Origin: Lepidodermella squamata
Taxonomy: Eukaryota > Gastrotricha
Assembly: GCA_047495785.1 (NCBI GenBank)
Contig: JBLDXI010000042.1
Span: 3,410,001 to 3,474,000, forward strand
Length of the DNA: 64,000 nucleotides
Direction: 5' to 3'
Part shown: piece by piece, positions 23,501 to 34,721 of the stretch
Numbering within the stretch: position 1 is the stretch's first letter
Layout: every line of letters starts with the position of its first letter
Notes under the pieces: generated by a model
Seen by the model: the letters and a program-made list of their open reading frames with translations, nothing else
Told to the model about the DNA's origin: nothing
Databases searched by the model: none
Translations under genes and position numbers: made by a program

Positions 23501-26500
23501 CAAATTACCTGTAACCTTCCGGGACTTTTCATGCAAAAACCATAAATGATATTCCTATGCAATAAAAAACATTGAATAGCCCTATAAGAGAGCACCATTG
23601 GGGAAGTTTTTTTTTGTTTCTGCGACTTACGGTTGTTGAGAAAAATTGGGAGAAAAATATTCCAATTTTTAAAAAACCCTTCCTTCCGGGACTTTTCACT
23701 CGGCCAATATAACCACTGGCGAGTTGATTTTTACATATCGGAATAGCTCTATATTTCAGCAGCATTGGGGAAGTTTTTTTATTTGAAAATCTGTCATGGT
23801 TTTACAGATTTTGTTGTCTGAAGTGGACGCACTTTGGAGCCTCGCGCGCCTATTTTGACACTATTAACGTCGTCTACAGACATACGATTAGCGTAAATTC
23901 GAAAAATAAGGCGGCCAATGGATTCTTTGGGTTGTATTTAATAAAATGTATGTATGTTTATGTTTCAATAGCTCAATTTCAAAGAGAATTAGGCGAGAAA
24001 GGATACTTTTTTACCGCACCCCGAGCGCGCGCAGTTTTGGGTGAAAACGACGCGTTGCCATGTCGATAAGTGGGGGTTGAGCGTGTTACGCGCGCGCGCA
24101 GCAGGCTCCTTTGTAACCGCTAAAACCGAGAGTTTCGGCTCCTTCATTACTCCAAGATGATGCATCCCAATACACAAGTCACACCCGTAGATATCAAATC
24201 TGAAGTCAAAATCACCCTATACTCATTCCTTGAATAAGAAATCACTGATTATCGATTATATATAGATTATCGAATTCCACAATTAGCTAATTTTTTCATT
24301 TCACCTATATGAGATGCGCCATGTTTCAAAGTATTTTTGGTGTAAAACAGCTTATTTTTAGAAGGCAAGTTTTCCAAGAAAAAAAATTCAAAAAATCGCT
24401 GGTAGCGTCTTTTCAACAGCCAAACTCTAAAACCACATGATTGCTGCATAATTTGGTCTTGCAATGTTTCCAAGCTAGCGCTAAATACTCATAGGTGAGT
24501 ATAGCAATTTTGAGCTTTAATGCCGTATACTCATATGAGAGTAAACCTAAATAAGACCTGATGCCGTATACTCATAGGTGAGTAAATGGGATTTGCTGGA
24601 AAACGCCGTATACTCATAGGTGAGTAAGCAGCTTCCACGCTGGCGCCATATACTCAAATATGAGTAACAATTTGAAGTTACTTCATACACTCTTGATTGA
24701 GTACTGTTACTGATTAATCCTGGCTCAGTGATGAGTGATGATGGGGAAATAAACGAATACTAAATGAGAGCGTCGGAAGTCGGAAGTACCAACTACCGTA
24801 TTTTACGAATTATAAGACCCTGCCCTGTATTTTTTTCAAACGAGGTTCAAGTCCTGCCCTGTATTTAGGGTCTGCCCTTTAATTCGGCTCGGCCCTATGA
24901 TTTTCTCGAACCTAATCAGTCACCAGAACAGTACCTAGATCAACAGTTAAAACCGCCGAATAACCACTATAGCTACTGCCTTTCACCTGTGACTACACGC
25001 GTGAAGTGTGTGCTCAAATGGATTAGGGTGGATAAAGGACGATTAGTGCACTTACTGACGAGAAATCGCAACCTATCCAACTTTAACCACTTACCCAACA
25101 GGCGCCCATGTAAGCCACTTCATACAAGGCCCTGCCTATTATTAAGGTTCTGCCCTTTATTATTTCAAATGACCATTACCCTCTGCCCTTTATTCCGGTT
25201 CTGCCCTATAATTGGGTCCTGCCTAATAATTCGTAAAATACGGTATCTTAATATTTGCGTGGTTTTGCTGAGCATACGGGTCCAGCTTCGAGAGTTTCGG
25301 TCCCAAATTTTGGACGCGAGTACCACTCTGTTAAATCACCAACCCAAGAAATTACTAAGCTCAAAACAAGGTCGCGCAACGTATGGGATACGCCGTAATT
25401 GTGCAATTACCAGAGAGTGGTGACAAGAATAGATTCGCTCATTGTCTCTGAACCGGCTTTTTTAGCTGATTGACTGACCCAAAACAATAAATACTTGTTG
25501 CCATGTAGGCCATCGCCATTGGCTTTCATTTCGGTGTTCAGATGCTAAATTGCAATTCAACTGAACACATTTGAGCTCAATGATTTGAAGTACAAACCTT
25601 GGTAAAAACATCTTGCAAAAAAGACCAAAACGCTTGAGGCACATCCAAATTTTCAGCAATAACATCTGTTGTCTTAAAAATTACACACAGAATAGCACGA
25701 AATATGGTAAAAAATTCTCATTGCTTACTCTAGACAGAAAAGCAAAACAAAATCTGACCCGAATTTCTTCGTCATGGCTATGTTTGGCAAAGAAATCTGT
25801 CAGCACATCGTCGAAAACATGCTGAGATTTGAATGCTTCCAGCTTATTTCGAAAGATATCGTCCAATATGCCAGCAAATGGTCCAATGGGGGCTTGCTTA
25901 ACGGGCGGAATTTGCAGTTTTGAAGTCTCATTGCATGATTCGCAATGCGTGTGATTATCGACTCGTTTGTTAAGGTAATTCAAGTGTTCAGCGGACCGAT
26001 ATTCAGGATGCCGCAACATGAGTCCAGCGATTTGACAAGACATATCGTTCAACGTCTCGATTTGGGTTTCTTTCAGCTTAAAATGGCTCATTTCAGCCGT
26101 TATTTCATCAATAAAGCGAATGTAATCGCATATCGCCAGTCTGAAACTCACGATGTCTTTCGAACTCATAATATCCATGTGATTCAACAAATCATTAGCG
26201 TGAATTAAACGGTGCTGAGCGAATTCCTTAAAAAGTTTCAGCTGAGATGCAACTGGGATTTTTTTTCGAGGAATCGCTGAGTTCACAACTGACCTAAAAA
26301 CAGGATGAAAACGGACGACTGTTTTCAAGTCTTTAGTAACCTGTACATGGAGAAATTAAATTAAATTCCATACAACAACCAACGTTTAGCAAACTTACCG
26401 AGAGAAATATCTTCAAAAGCGAGGCATATGCAGGTTTCAAACCATCATCGATTTCACACCCGACATTGATCATACATGCGGCATAAGTATAAAGCTCACT

Positions 26501-26629
26501 CTTCGACTGGGAAGCTAATACAGGTTCGATTTTGGCGACGATTTGCGCGATATCGGCGGCTCCAGAGTCAGGTTTCAAAGAAGCGATAAGGGCGCGAAAT
26601 TCGTTTTCCAATTTTTCGTATTTTTTCAT
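20503..26629 (-). CDS. Gene K: three-module MIF4G/HEAT scaffold protein, 815 aa, 8 exons
   Basis: Exons: 26629-26399, 26340-25729, 25672-25598, 25544-25411, 22057-21445, 21392-21229, 21178-20893, 20835-20503; the sum is 2448 nt and phases agree. Two introns present in gene A are missing here (within module 1, and between the 135- and 80-nt exons), so intron loss has occurred. Module 1 carries NHTHCESC. The segment before MIF4G has a repeated N-S-P-A-T-K heptad-like sequence. MIF4G (about 490-705) shows I-V-G-Q-L-Y-R-K-N-L, V-L-M-N-F-L-T-D-A-G-K and I-I-S-L-K-E. The tail is shorter than in A and its signature is degenerate (CLCKSQ). Intron 4 is 3.35 kb of repeats. Confidence 0.82.
22290..22560 (+). 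repeat. Dispersed GC-rich Gly-Arg/Gln repeat, copy 2
   Basis: Shares the ACATGTCATTTACGCAGCATA-like lead, the GGCGCTAAGCGTGGCGGATT core, CAGGGTCGCGCAGATAGG, a CAGCAACAG-type Gln run and the TTTCTTTCACTATGAATTTC end with 17640-17960. Confidence 0.5.
23235..23310. repeat. Outlying copies of the TACTCATA/TGAGTA palindrome
   Basis: TACTCATATGTGAGTA at 23235-23250, and TACTCATATACTATA beginning 43 nt later at 23278, each after a TGTA/CATA lead as in the main array 1.2 kb to the right. A further half-site TACTCATA follows at 23303. Confidence 0.6.
23515..23780. repeat. Pair of about 100-bp direct repeats (23515-23614 and 23682-23780)
   Basis: Both begin CCTTCCGGGACTTTTCA and end CATTGGGGAAGTTTTTTT; the middles are similar but diverged. 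An A/T-rich inverted repeat (AAAAATTGG...CCAATTTTT) lies between them. Confidence 0.55.
24486..24703. repeat. Phased array of 16-bp palindromes, about 41-bp period
   Basis: Near-palindromes TACTCATAGGTGAGTA start at 24486, 24569 and 24611; variants TACTCATATGAGAGTA at 24528, TACTCAAATATGAGTA at 24651, and a weaker one near 24686. Start-to-start distances are 42, 41, 42, 40 and about 35-37. Each of units 2-5 is preceded by G-C-C-(G/A)-T-A. The sequence between palindromes is not conserved. Confidence 0.75.
24794..25245. mobile_element. MITE-like element with TACCGTATTTTACGAATTAT inverted termini
   Basis: The left end TACCGTATTTTACGAATTAT at 24794 is mirrored by ATAATTCGTAAAATACGGTA ending at 25245. 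The interior repeats CTGCCCTNTATT motifs in both halves. No coding capacity. It is inserted in intron 4 of gene K. Confidence 0.75.
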
Positions 26630-26649
26630 GTTTTTCTTTCTAGTAAAAC

Positions 26650-26651
26650 CT
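26650..26651 (-). promoter_or_regulatory. Putative spliced-leader acceptor upstream of gene K
   Basis: CAGTTTATAG then GTTTTACTAG on the minus strand, about 20 nt before the ATG. The first seven bases after the AG are the same as those of gene A. Confidence 0.5.
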
Positions 26652-27125
26652 ATAAACTGAGCATTTGTGCTTCGATAAAATAAATTAACGGCAAGCGATT
26701 TGAATTCCACCAGCATTTTGCACCAGTTTTCATAGAGGCTCCACGGTGCATTATTTTTCTATTCCGGCGGACTCGAGCGCTTTCGATGTCCACGAGAGGC
26801 TAACGAAACATTCCATTGGCACAAATGGTCATCATTTCCTTGGTTTGGGATAATATCACAGTCAATATGATGGTCAGGCTCAGGCGCGCACTTCTCAAGA
26901 GCAGAAATGAATACAGAAGCCAACAAATTCTTCATCTCTTGAGGAAAAGCACTAATAAAATCGTTCAGTTCTGTTTTCGCTGAAGCAAGCTTTTGAGGAT
27001 TTTTCGCAGTTTCCGAGTTGATTTCTGCCAGCAAAATGTTCAACTTTCGAGCGACACGTTGAGAAATGTCTAACGGCGGCCACTTGTTCTGCAATCAGAA
27101 AATTATAAAATGTCATTTGTTTACA

Positions 27126-28169
27126 TTTATTTATTTTATGGACTTGGAGAAAGCCTACGACTTTGTTGACCGCGAAGAAGTGTGGAAAGCGCTAGAGGGA
27201 CTGGGAGTAGAACAATATCTCATCGGAAACATAAAGTCCTTGTACAGAGACAGCATAGCAACGGTTAGGGTTGGTGGTGTTGCTTGCGAGCCTTTCAGGG
27301 TCACAAAAGGGCTCAGACAGGGCTGCCCTTTATCACCGTTGTTATTTATTTGCGTCTTCAACGTTGTATGCCAGAGAGTTAAGTTAGAAAAGTGCGGAGT
27401 ACCGCTCACTGACGAAGAGTGGCTCAATATTTTAGCTTTTGCTGACGATACTGGGCTGTTAGCCATGCATAGGAACGACATGCAACTTCTTATCGATATT
27501 TTTGTTGAGGCTTGCCAGAGTCTAGGGCTCAAAATAAATGTGCCAAAAACCAAATTCATGGTTATTAACAAAGGAAGATGAAATTGTTGAGCCTTTTATT
27601 ATTTACAACGAACGACTGGAAGAAGTTAGTAGCTTCACATATTTAGGTAGTATAATTACCTCAGATGGAGCTTCAAAAAACGACACCAGGGCAAGAATAG
27701 AGAAAAGCTGCAAAGCTTTCGGTGCCTTGAAAAAATATATTTTTGGTAATAAATCTATACCTATTAGCGTAAAAATGAAGTGTCTTCGAGGTACAGTAGA
27801 ACCGGTTGCGAAATTTGGGGGTGAAAATTGGACGATGACCAGTGAGGATGAACGGCGAAGTGAGTGGAGGCTGAAAATTCATAGTCTGGGTTGATGATTC
27901 TGATACTTCTCGTGGGATTTTGTATATTTTGTTTCATTGATGGAAAATGATTTCGGTTTGACCAGGATCGGTCCCCTAGACTGGTCCTCCTCCGACACGC
28001 GCTCTGCTTGCCAGGTCACCACCGTGACCTGTCCGGCAGGGTGTGTACACCGGAGTGACTTTTTATTCTCAGCACGCCTTTTTGTTGTTTTTTCTAATGT
28101 TGTTTTTTACTGTTCTTTTAATCGCAAAAGTGCTGAAGAATAAAGGAAATGTTATGTTATGTTATGTTA
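27126..28169 (+). mobile_element. 5'-truncated LINE (non-LTR retrotransposon) inserted in the last intron of gene I
   Basis: The frame 27139-27581 carries reverse transcriptase blocks: D-L-E-K-A-Y-D, G-L-R-Q-G-C-P-L-S-P-L-L-F and the catalytic A-F-A-D-D-T-G. The frame from 27538 continues with F-T-Y-L-G-S-I-I-T, the usual region after the RT; the two are offset by a frameshift. The 3' end is a (TTATG)n tail. TGTTTACA directly repeats at 27118-27125 and 28170-28177 as a target-site duplication. Removing the element leaves an intron of ordinary size (about 55 nt). No endonuclease domain: dead on arrival. Clade not assigned. Confidence 0.85.
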
Positions 28170-30659
28170 TGTTTACAAAATGAAAATTACTAACCGATTT
28201 CATCACAAGAATTTCATAAATTGTGGCTTTTATTCTGCTTGAGCAGTCACTTTGTTGGTTTGTCTGTTGCAGAAGTTTGAAATAATTATTCCACTTTCCG
28301 CCATTCCCACTGGCTTCAGCGTGAGATTCAATAACTTTTCCAGCTTCGGTTAAAATTACCAGCAACGCTTCGCAAGCGAATAATTCCTTTCGTGACATAA
28401 GCAAGTTATCGATGAATGATAGAACATAGCCTATTGACAGGCAATTCATGAGGAAAAGCTGCCCGACTAGTCTGTAAAGTGTAAAAAGGAATTAATCAAT
28501 CTAATCTATTATTACCCACTTGTAGTTATTTCCGCCTGAGTTCTGAAATTACTCAGCCACTGTGTTCACCATTGTTCGCGGATCAAGTCAGACGGGCGGA
28601 TTTTATAAATAACCGCCCGTCTGATTTTTGTCTTAACCCGAGCAAAGGTCAACTCAGTGGTCATCTGTTCCGGATGAAAATTAAGACAAACCAGAAATAG
28701 ACATACTAAGCGGGCAATATACTATAATTAGACAAAACTACCTTGAAATTTCAAGGGACTTTTTACTCAAGCCGCTTTTGAGTTTCTTGGCTCGTTCCAG
28801 TAATTCCATTCGCTCATGGGGCTAAAATTTTAGGAAATTTGAGCAAGGATTATTCTGAATGAAAGCTTTCATTACATATAAATATCCAGCTCCTCGCTCT
28901 GCCAAGGCGATTTCTTGTACTGAAGTACTTATAGAAGAGGAACTGATATATTTGAGCCACACTTGCGTAGCCAGAGTGAAACAACTCGTTCCTTCAGGAT
29001 TTTTAACCTGGTGATAACAACAAAAATTAGAAGTCAGTATCGTTATATTGGCAAAAGTTATTTTTTTAAGGCTATAAAAGCCTTCAACACTGCCGAACCC
29101 AACTCTATGTAAGCAAAAGGTCGCTTTTCGAATATTTCCACGAAATTAAAGCAATTTATGAATTCCATAGTAACAGAATTTTACGCTGAATCTAACGATG
29201 GTTCGTTAATTTTTAATTACGCTGATAAATCATGACATCATGGAAGGTTTCGAAAAGTGGTTTTAGGCTCATTGAAAATTCCAAAATATGGTTCCGCTAA
29301 AAGTATGACCCGCAGGTAATTTGCCATCGCGCTGACATGTAATAAAATCGACTAGAATTTTCAATAATGCAAAATTCTTCAGACAATCGAGATTAGAAGT
29401 TTCTGATTCACAAAATTTCCAGAAATTTGCCTGTTTGCTGTACATAAAAAGAATTTTTTTTTTATGAAAAAACGCACACTATGGAGCACGATGAGCAGCT
29501 CACATGCGCGATCCCGAGTTGCAGCAACGACTTTGTTTACAACAGTATCAACAAGCCGTTCCACAAGTCTTTCCACCTGTTCCGACGATTGATGCAAGAA
29601 CGCTTCCTTCAGGGATGAAGAGATTTCTCGAAAAGAGTCATCGGAATTGAGATCCAAGTTATCAATAACCGAATAGACGTCAACAACAGGGGGCTGTTTG
29701 AACAGATTAAATACCGCCCTCCTGTTCATCTGCAGCTGCGAAACGGTAGCCGGTGGTAAATTCCATTTGAAGCCTAGTCGTTCAACAAGCTTTTTTGCTA
29801 GGCCATTTTCAAATTGCACCATTTTTTCTGCCATTCGTTTCTTGAAACTGGGTGATCGGTACTAAATCCTGACAGTCACGGATCCACATGCAAAGATCGA
29901 CGATGGAATGAAAAACTGTTTCCTTTGTACGCAGAGACATCGCTGTGAAATCTGGCGATATTTCCATCAAATGCTGCATATATTGACGCATGAAAAGCAA
30001 ATTCAATTGAATGGTTTCATCGTAACGGGTTAGACCGGTTGCGTCAATTTTACATTAGATGGATAAACGTCGTGAAATCTCTTCATAAATTTGAAATGGC
30101 AACAAATTTGACCGGCAAAACTCAACTATCAATCTATGGCGAGAGTGAGAAGATGAGAAATTTTCAAGCTTAAATCTTACTTGAGAAAATTCGCTAATTT
30201 TTGGCAGCTCGTAAGGGCGGGATTAACTCGGCAAATAATTGCATGAGCCCAAGTTGACAAAAATGGGCTGCTTTTAACCTATTCAAAGCAACATTGAAGA
30301 ATAAATTTCAAACTCGTAACTAAAAACGCAAACTTTGAGCAACCGATCTGCAATAAGTTGAGCGTAACTAGCCGGGAAGAAAGTTTCGTGATCGACAGCC
30401 TAATCATTATGCAGGCATTACGCAAATATGGATGGGCTCAAAAGTACGTACTCGTTGGAGAAGAATCAAGGCCAAGTCTGATGGGTCATCTTTCAGTGGC
30501 TGCGAGAAGAAGTCATCCAGATCGCTGATCAAACAGTTCCATTCATCTTTGGTCTTCGGAAGTTTTTCGACTCTCCGCTCGAGGTACACCTTCCTATTAT
30601 GTTTTCCGACAAATAATCGTCCTTCATTCGCTTGAGCCATTAAGTTCTAAATGATGATA

Positions 30660-33600
30660 CGGAAGTACAGCCGAATGTAAAACAAAAATCATGGTTTAAT
30701 AGGTATTTATTGATCACATCAATATTTAATAACATTGTGATTATCACATATCGTCCGGCTTTCGCTTCGCCTCACTCAGCCACAAGCGAGATCCTTATTT
30801 CTCCTGCTATTTGAAATCCAATAAATTGAAAAATATGCGAAATCAATTAAGTTCTGCTGCTTCAATAGCAGCCTGAATGCCTCCGAAACATCATGTTTAG
30901 AGGTCCAATCCGAATGTACAATGGTCGAGACGATGTCCTCGTTAGGTATCGGGGTCCAGCCGGAACCACTTTTCTGTAGTAATCAAAATAACTTCCGTCT
31001 GACTGCTGACAACCAGTTGTTTCCTTTCATCCATCACATGCGACTTCATTCCCTTATCTAAAAGCACCAGCAGTTTGTGATGAAACATTTCGCATATAGT
31101 ACAGGCCAAGTCGGTGATTCACTCAGAATAGATAAGTAGAAGAAAGGTGCCAAATTTGATCCTTCAGCCAGTTGAGAGAATAATTTTCCATCTTGAATAA
31201 ACGTAATTGAGCCCGCTTCCGAATAATAATCGATATCTACTAATTTCAAAAATTCGCTCAGCAATACTGATGTGTATTTCTCAGATGTGTATTTCTTGGC
31301 ATCAGTGCGTGTAGTCCGTTTAGACTGCTTAGAATAGCATATTTTTGTTAACGATCCGATCGGCCAACATCCAAAGAAGCGAGAAGCCAACTGTTTTCTA
31401 AAAAGAAGTCAAATGCAATTGTTAATGATTTAGATATTATATAGAACACTTGATATGGGGAGGGGTTTTCCTTAGTTGTTAAAACTATTTCTGCTACACT
31501 AAATTTGCCCAATAGTCTTACGTGTGCATTTTCATCTGAGTTATAGTTTTAACTGCCCTACACCGGAACGATAATCATTCCACCGACGGCTTCTCTCATT
31601 TCTAGAAAATATCGTGCGTGCTACAACAATTTCATCACAGTCTTTGGCAAGGAACACCCGACCAACTTACACATACAAGCACTTCGGCACGTTTGTCTCT
31701 CATGTCACCATCGACAAATTTCTACGCTACGGTTCCCTCAAATTTCATTGCAAGCTCATCTAGGCCGAACCTTCTCGAGCAAACAGGTCAGCGTGGGAAC
31801 TGATCGAGAACATCTACAGCAAGTCGTAAGGTCCCGCTGCAAGGCGGTGACGGTGACCGGGTCAGCGTTCTCTAATTCAAATCGGGAGCCATCAGTCGAA
31901 CCGCGAACCTCATTACTCACGGTACGATAAGAATTTCGGTACTGATATAAATAATGGTGTACGTTATTACGAGAATATATCGAAAATAATGCTAACAGCG
32001 GCCTTTCAAGGCTGTTGCATGTTGCCGGCATCACTATATTTCGAAAGAGCAAGCCGCTTATTTGAGAGCTCTGAAGAATGAACTACCACCGGACCACATA
32101 ATTATTCTAGCCGATTTCGCAGAGAACTACTCTTTCTGTGTACAAGATGCGGTTTGCTATATCGCAAAAGAGGAACTCAACAAAATGTTTTCCAGGTTCA
32201 AGCTTTCCATCGGTCGACCAAGCCACGCTTCATCTCTTTGTTGTCTACTACAAAAATGAAAAGGGCGAGTTGGCCCATGCGTCTTATTGCGTCGACGCTG
32301 CCTGCTCGTCGCCCTGACACCGCCTGACCGTCTGTTCCACGCCTCGCGTGTGATATGACTTAACTGAATCAGCAGCAACCAATGCCAGTCTCTCACCAGG
32401 TGGCTCAGCTACAACAGCCGCGCTCCATGACTCCTACAATTATGTCGGATTCTCGTCGAGCACAGTTCGCTCAGAAAAAACAGAAAACGCCGAGCAACAT
32501 GGTATCACTCCAAGCACAGGTCGCTAAGCAGCAACAAGCGTCGTACTCCGCATCCTACTAAATGCCGATAGCACCCATGCCGATGGTGATTCATGTGACT
32601 ACCAAGATTCACGGCGGAAGGATACATCGGCGTTGATTTTCTGGTCGAGCTCTCGAGTGTCACCACAACAACATCGCATCGATTCGATGGCGCGCTGACT
32701 TTCACTGGGACGTCTCCTCCCAGTTGGGCGATACGATCATTGAATTGACGACATGGAAATTGTTAGCGATGCGACATGCGGACGCGCTTAAGAGTCAGAA
32801 TTATAAACTCGGGAAAGTGGAAAAGAAGGAGTTGACTTCGACTAAGTCAACGTTGGAAGCTGAAATTACGACACTGCGCGGGACTATTAATGAATATCAG
32901 TCGTTGAGGAAGACTTTCGATGAGATGGCAGCCCAGTACGTGGATTTATAAACATGTCGATATTCGATTCCGATGTCAACTCAAGAACTTAGTGATGAGC
33001 AGAAAAAGCCGCTATTATGCTGATGTTTTTTGCCTGCTGTTCTGAAAATTCAAGGAGGCCACTGTTTTCGCTATCGGAATCGCTCATAGTGATAGCTTTT
33101 CGAGTGCTGACTGTGCGGGCTATTTTCTCATCTTTTCGGCAATCGTTCCTCGTGAACGAAACGAAGATTCGAGCCGACGAAGTGATGACAAGTTGGGCTG
33201 AAATCGACCCTCCGTGTTTTTAGACATCATTATGTTGTTTCTCGCATTCATCGCATCTTTTTCTGCATTTTTTGGATTTTCTTATTCTAAGCCCTCCATT
33301 CTATTCCCTCCAGATCTCTCGGACCTTGCTCACGGACCGTTGCCCGAACGTGGACTCTCTGGCCGTGCGCGTCTTCTGCGAGAGTCTGGGCATACGAGAT
33401 ACGAGTCTTTTTTATCGACTCCATCGTGCCAGAAACACAGGCACAGCTTCAACCAATGCTCGATGGTAAAGACGGCGCAGGAAAGTTTTAAGAGCAGCCA
33501 TACGCCTTCGACCGCAAAACGGATGCCTCCCAGTACACCGTTCCTGGAGCCGACGCCACCGGCCACAGTTTTGGCGCCGTAGTGGCAGGGTCGGCATCCA

Positions 33601-34262
33601 AAGTACATTTTTGAAAATGTTAGCGACCTTTTAGACGCTTTGTTACGCGTTCGGCCGCAAATATCTCCGACGATCAATGACCGAGTCGGCGGCGCAAACT
33701 GGCGGTAAAAATGGTCGATATTTTGCTAGAGCCGAGCTGTTACCCGCTCTATTCCCTTTCCTCATAAGCTTATTCTATATCGTTCTATATCTTTGTCTAA
33801 TTATAGAATTTCACCATACATCATCATATAATCTACTCGTGTCAACGACATATTTCCCAACTGGATTAATGACATGCCTGTGGTGCCATGATCAAAGAAC
33901 TTCTTTGATCTATCGACCTAAATGCCATTATTTAGATGAGCGAATAATTTACTGTAGTCGACAATGCCAGACGTCGAGTCTCGCAATTTGGAGAACCTTG
34001 TCATTCATCATCGGATCGATTGGCGAGAGAGGTTAACAACGATCTTCGTCGCTATCGTTGTTGGTTTCATTGCCGGGGTAGGTGGCGTGTATTGGACCCT
34101 CGAGTCTGTCAAGCGCGCAGCTTGCGGATAGTCGGCTTTTCGAGCGGTGCTAAGAAATGGACTTTCAGAAGTCCCACTGACTGAGGCCTCTATGTTTCAT
34201 TAGTTTTGTGTCACTATTTTTTGCTTCACCGAGCTATAATTGGACATAACCGCATGCCATAG
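30660..34262. mobile_element. Inserted and degenerate DNA replacing the 5' half of gene I
   Basis: Holds the transposase-like fragment near 32062-32330, a 75-residue coiled-coil-like frame (32724-32951, plus), and short unassigned frames near 33200-34040. 30660-31050 and 31400-32000 hold nothing recognised beyond the residual gene I pieces noted in that entry. No inverted-repeat borders were found. Confidence 0.4.
32062..32330 (+). pseudogene. Broken transposon-protein fragment (I-L-A-D-F-A-E-N-Y motif)
   Basis: The first part reads L-P-P-D-H-I-I-I-L-A-D-F-A-E-N-Y-S-F-C-V-Q-D-A-V. After an unrelated stretch of about 45 nt, another frame continues D-Q-A-T-L-H-L-F-V-V-Y-Y-K-N-E-K-G-E-L-A-H-A-S-Y. 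I recall this pair of blocks as typical of an uncharacterised metazoan transposon-encoded protein family, in which they are joined without the interruption. Here it is truncated, interrupted and frameshifted. Confidence 0.45.
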
Positions 34263-34506
34263 AAAACTTACCGTTATCAATAATTTCAGCGTGGTAGCCA
34301 AAGTCGGCTTCAAAGCGTCGTCAGCATAGCAACCTAGCCGAATCAGTCGCCAGAAACAGCGCTTAGTTGGTCAATTTTTTGTCTCGACATTTATAGCCAT
34401 AACCAGGTTTCAAGTCAGCTCTTAATCTTTCTTCAGTTTCTCCCGGCCTGAGCTTTTTCCTTCGTCTTCTTTCTACCAGTATCGCCCATTAACAATCAAA
34501 TAAAAT

Positions 34507-34508
34507 CT
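34507..34508 (-). promoter_or_regulatory. Acceptor-like site retained upstream of pseudogene I
   Basis: TTATGTTTAG then ATTTTATTTGATTGTTAATG on the minus strand, in the 232-nt gap after the gene C stop. The site survives although the gene is broken. Confidence 0.4.
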
Positions 34509-34721
34509 AAACATAAGTCACAATATCATAATTATGATTTATTAAGAGTAAATATGCGTTAATAAACGCTAAATAAGCCGCAAGAGCGGCAATCGAAGAA
34601 AGAAATCATAAACATCGCAGTCGAATTCACGCTAAATAATTAGACCGGGTATAAGAGCACTATTTTTAGAAGCCGTGGCCTTCATGCTTAAAAGATTGTC
34701 ACAAGATTGAGGAAGCGGCAT

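Larger units (their letters stand above)
22058..25410. repeat. 3.35-kb intron 4 of gene K: repeat-rich insertion
   Basis: From left to right: unassigned AT-rich DNA, the second Gly-Arg repeat copy (22290-22560), unassigned sequence with short frames (22600-23140), palindrome motifs (23235-23310), a 100-bp direct repeat pair (23515 and 23682), a GC-box-rich stretch (23800-24130) with alternating CGCGCG runs, the phased palindrome array (24486-24703) and a 452-bp inverted-repeat element (24794-25245). Confidence 0.55.
26759..34489 (-). pseudogene. Gene I: decayed copy of the three-module MIF4G gene
   Basis: The 3' half is recognisable: exons 30275-30182, 30133-29478, 29007-28876, 28821-28742, 28471-28195 and 27088-26759 keep splice sites and lengths close to genes A and B. 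The MIF4G segments are clear (L-V-G-Q-L-F helix, V-I-L-T-E-A-G-K). Damage: exon 30133-29478 has an in-frame TAA near 30057 and a frame change near 29860. The first exon (ATG at 34489, MGDTGRKKTKEK) is broken by stops, although its end still reads L-I-R-L-G-C-Y-A-D-D-A-L-K-P-T-L in another frame. Module 1 is largely replaced by inserted DNA; an exon-like end of module 1 survives near 30650-30430, and a module-2-like piece near 31390-31060. It could still be transcribed as part of the polycistron. Confidence 0.75.

Noticed and set aside
24486-24703. CRISPR array
   Set aside because: The repeat-spacer geometry is suggestive, but repeats are only 16 bp, palindromic and variable, spacers are 24-26 nt, no cas genes exist and the window is clearly eukaryotic with spliced genes.
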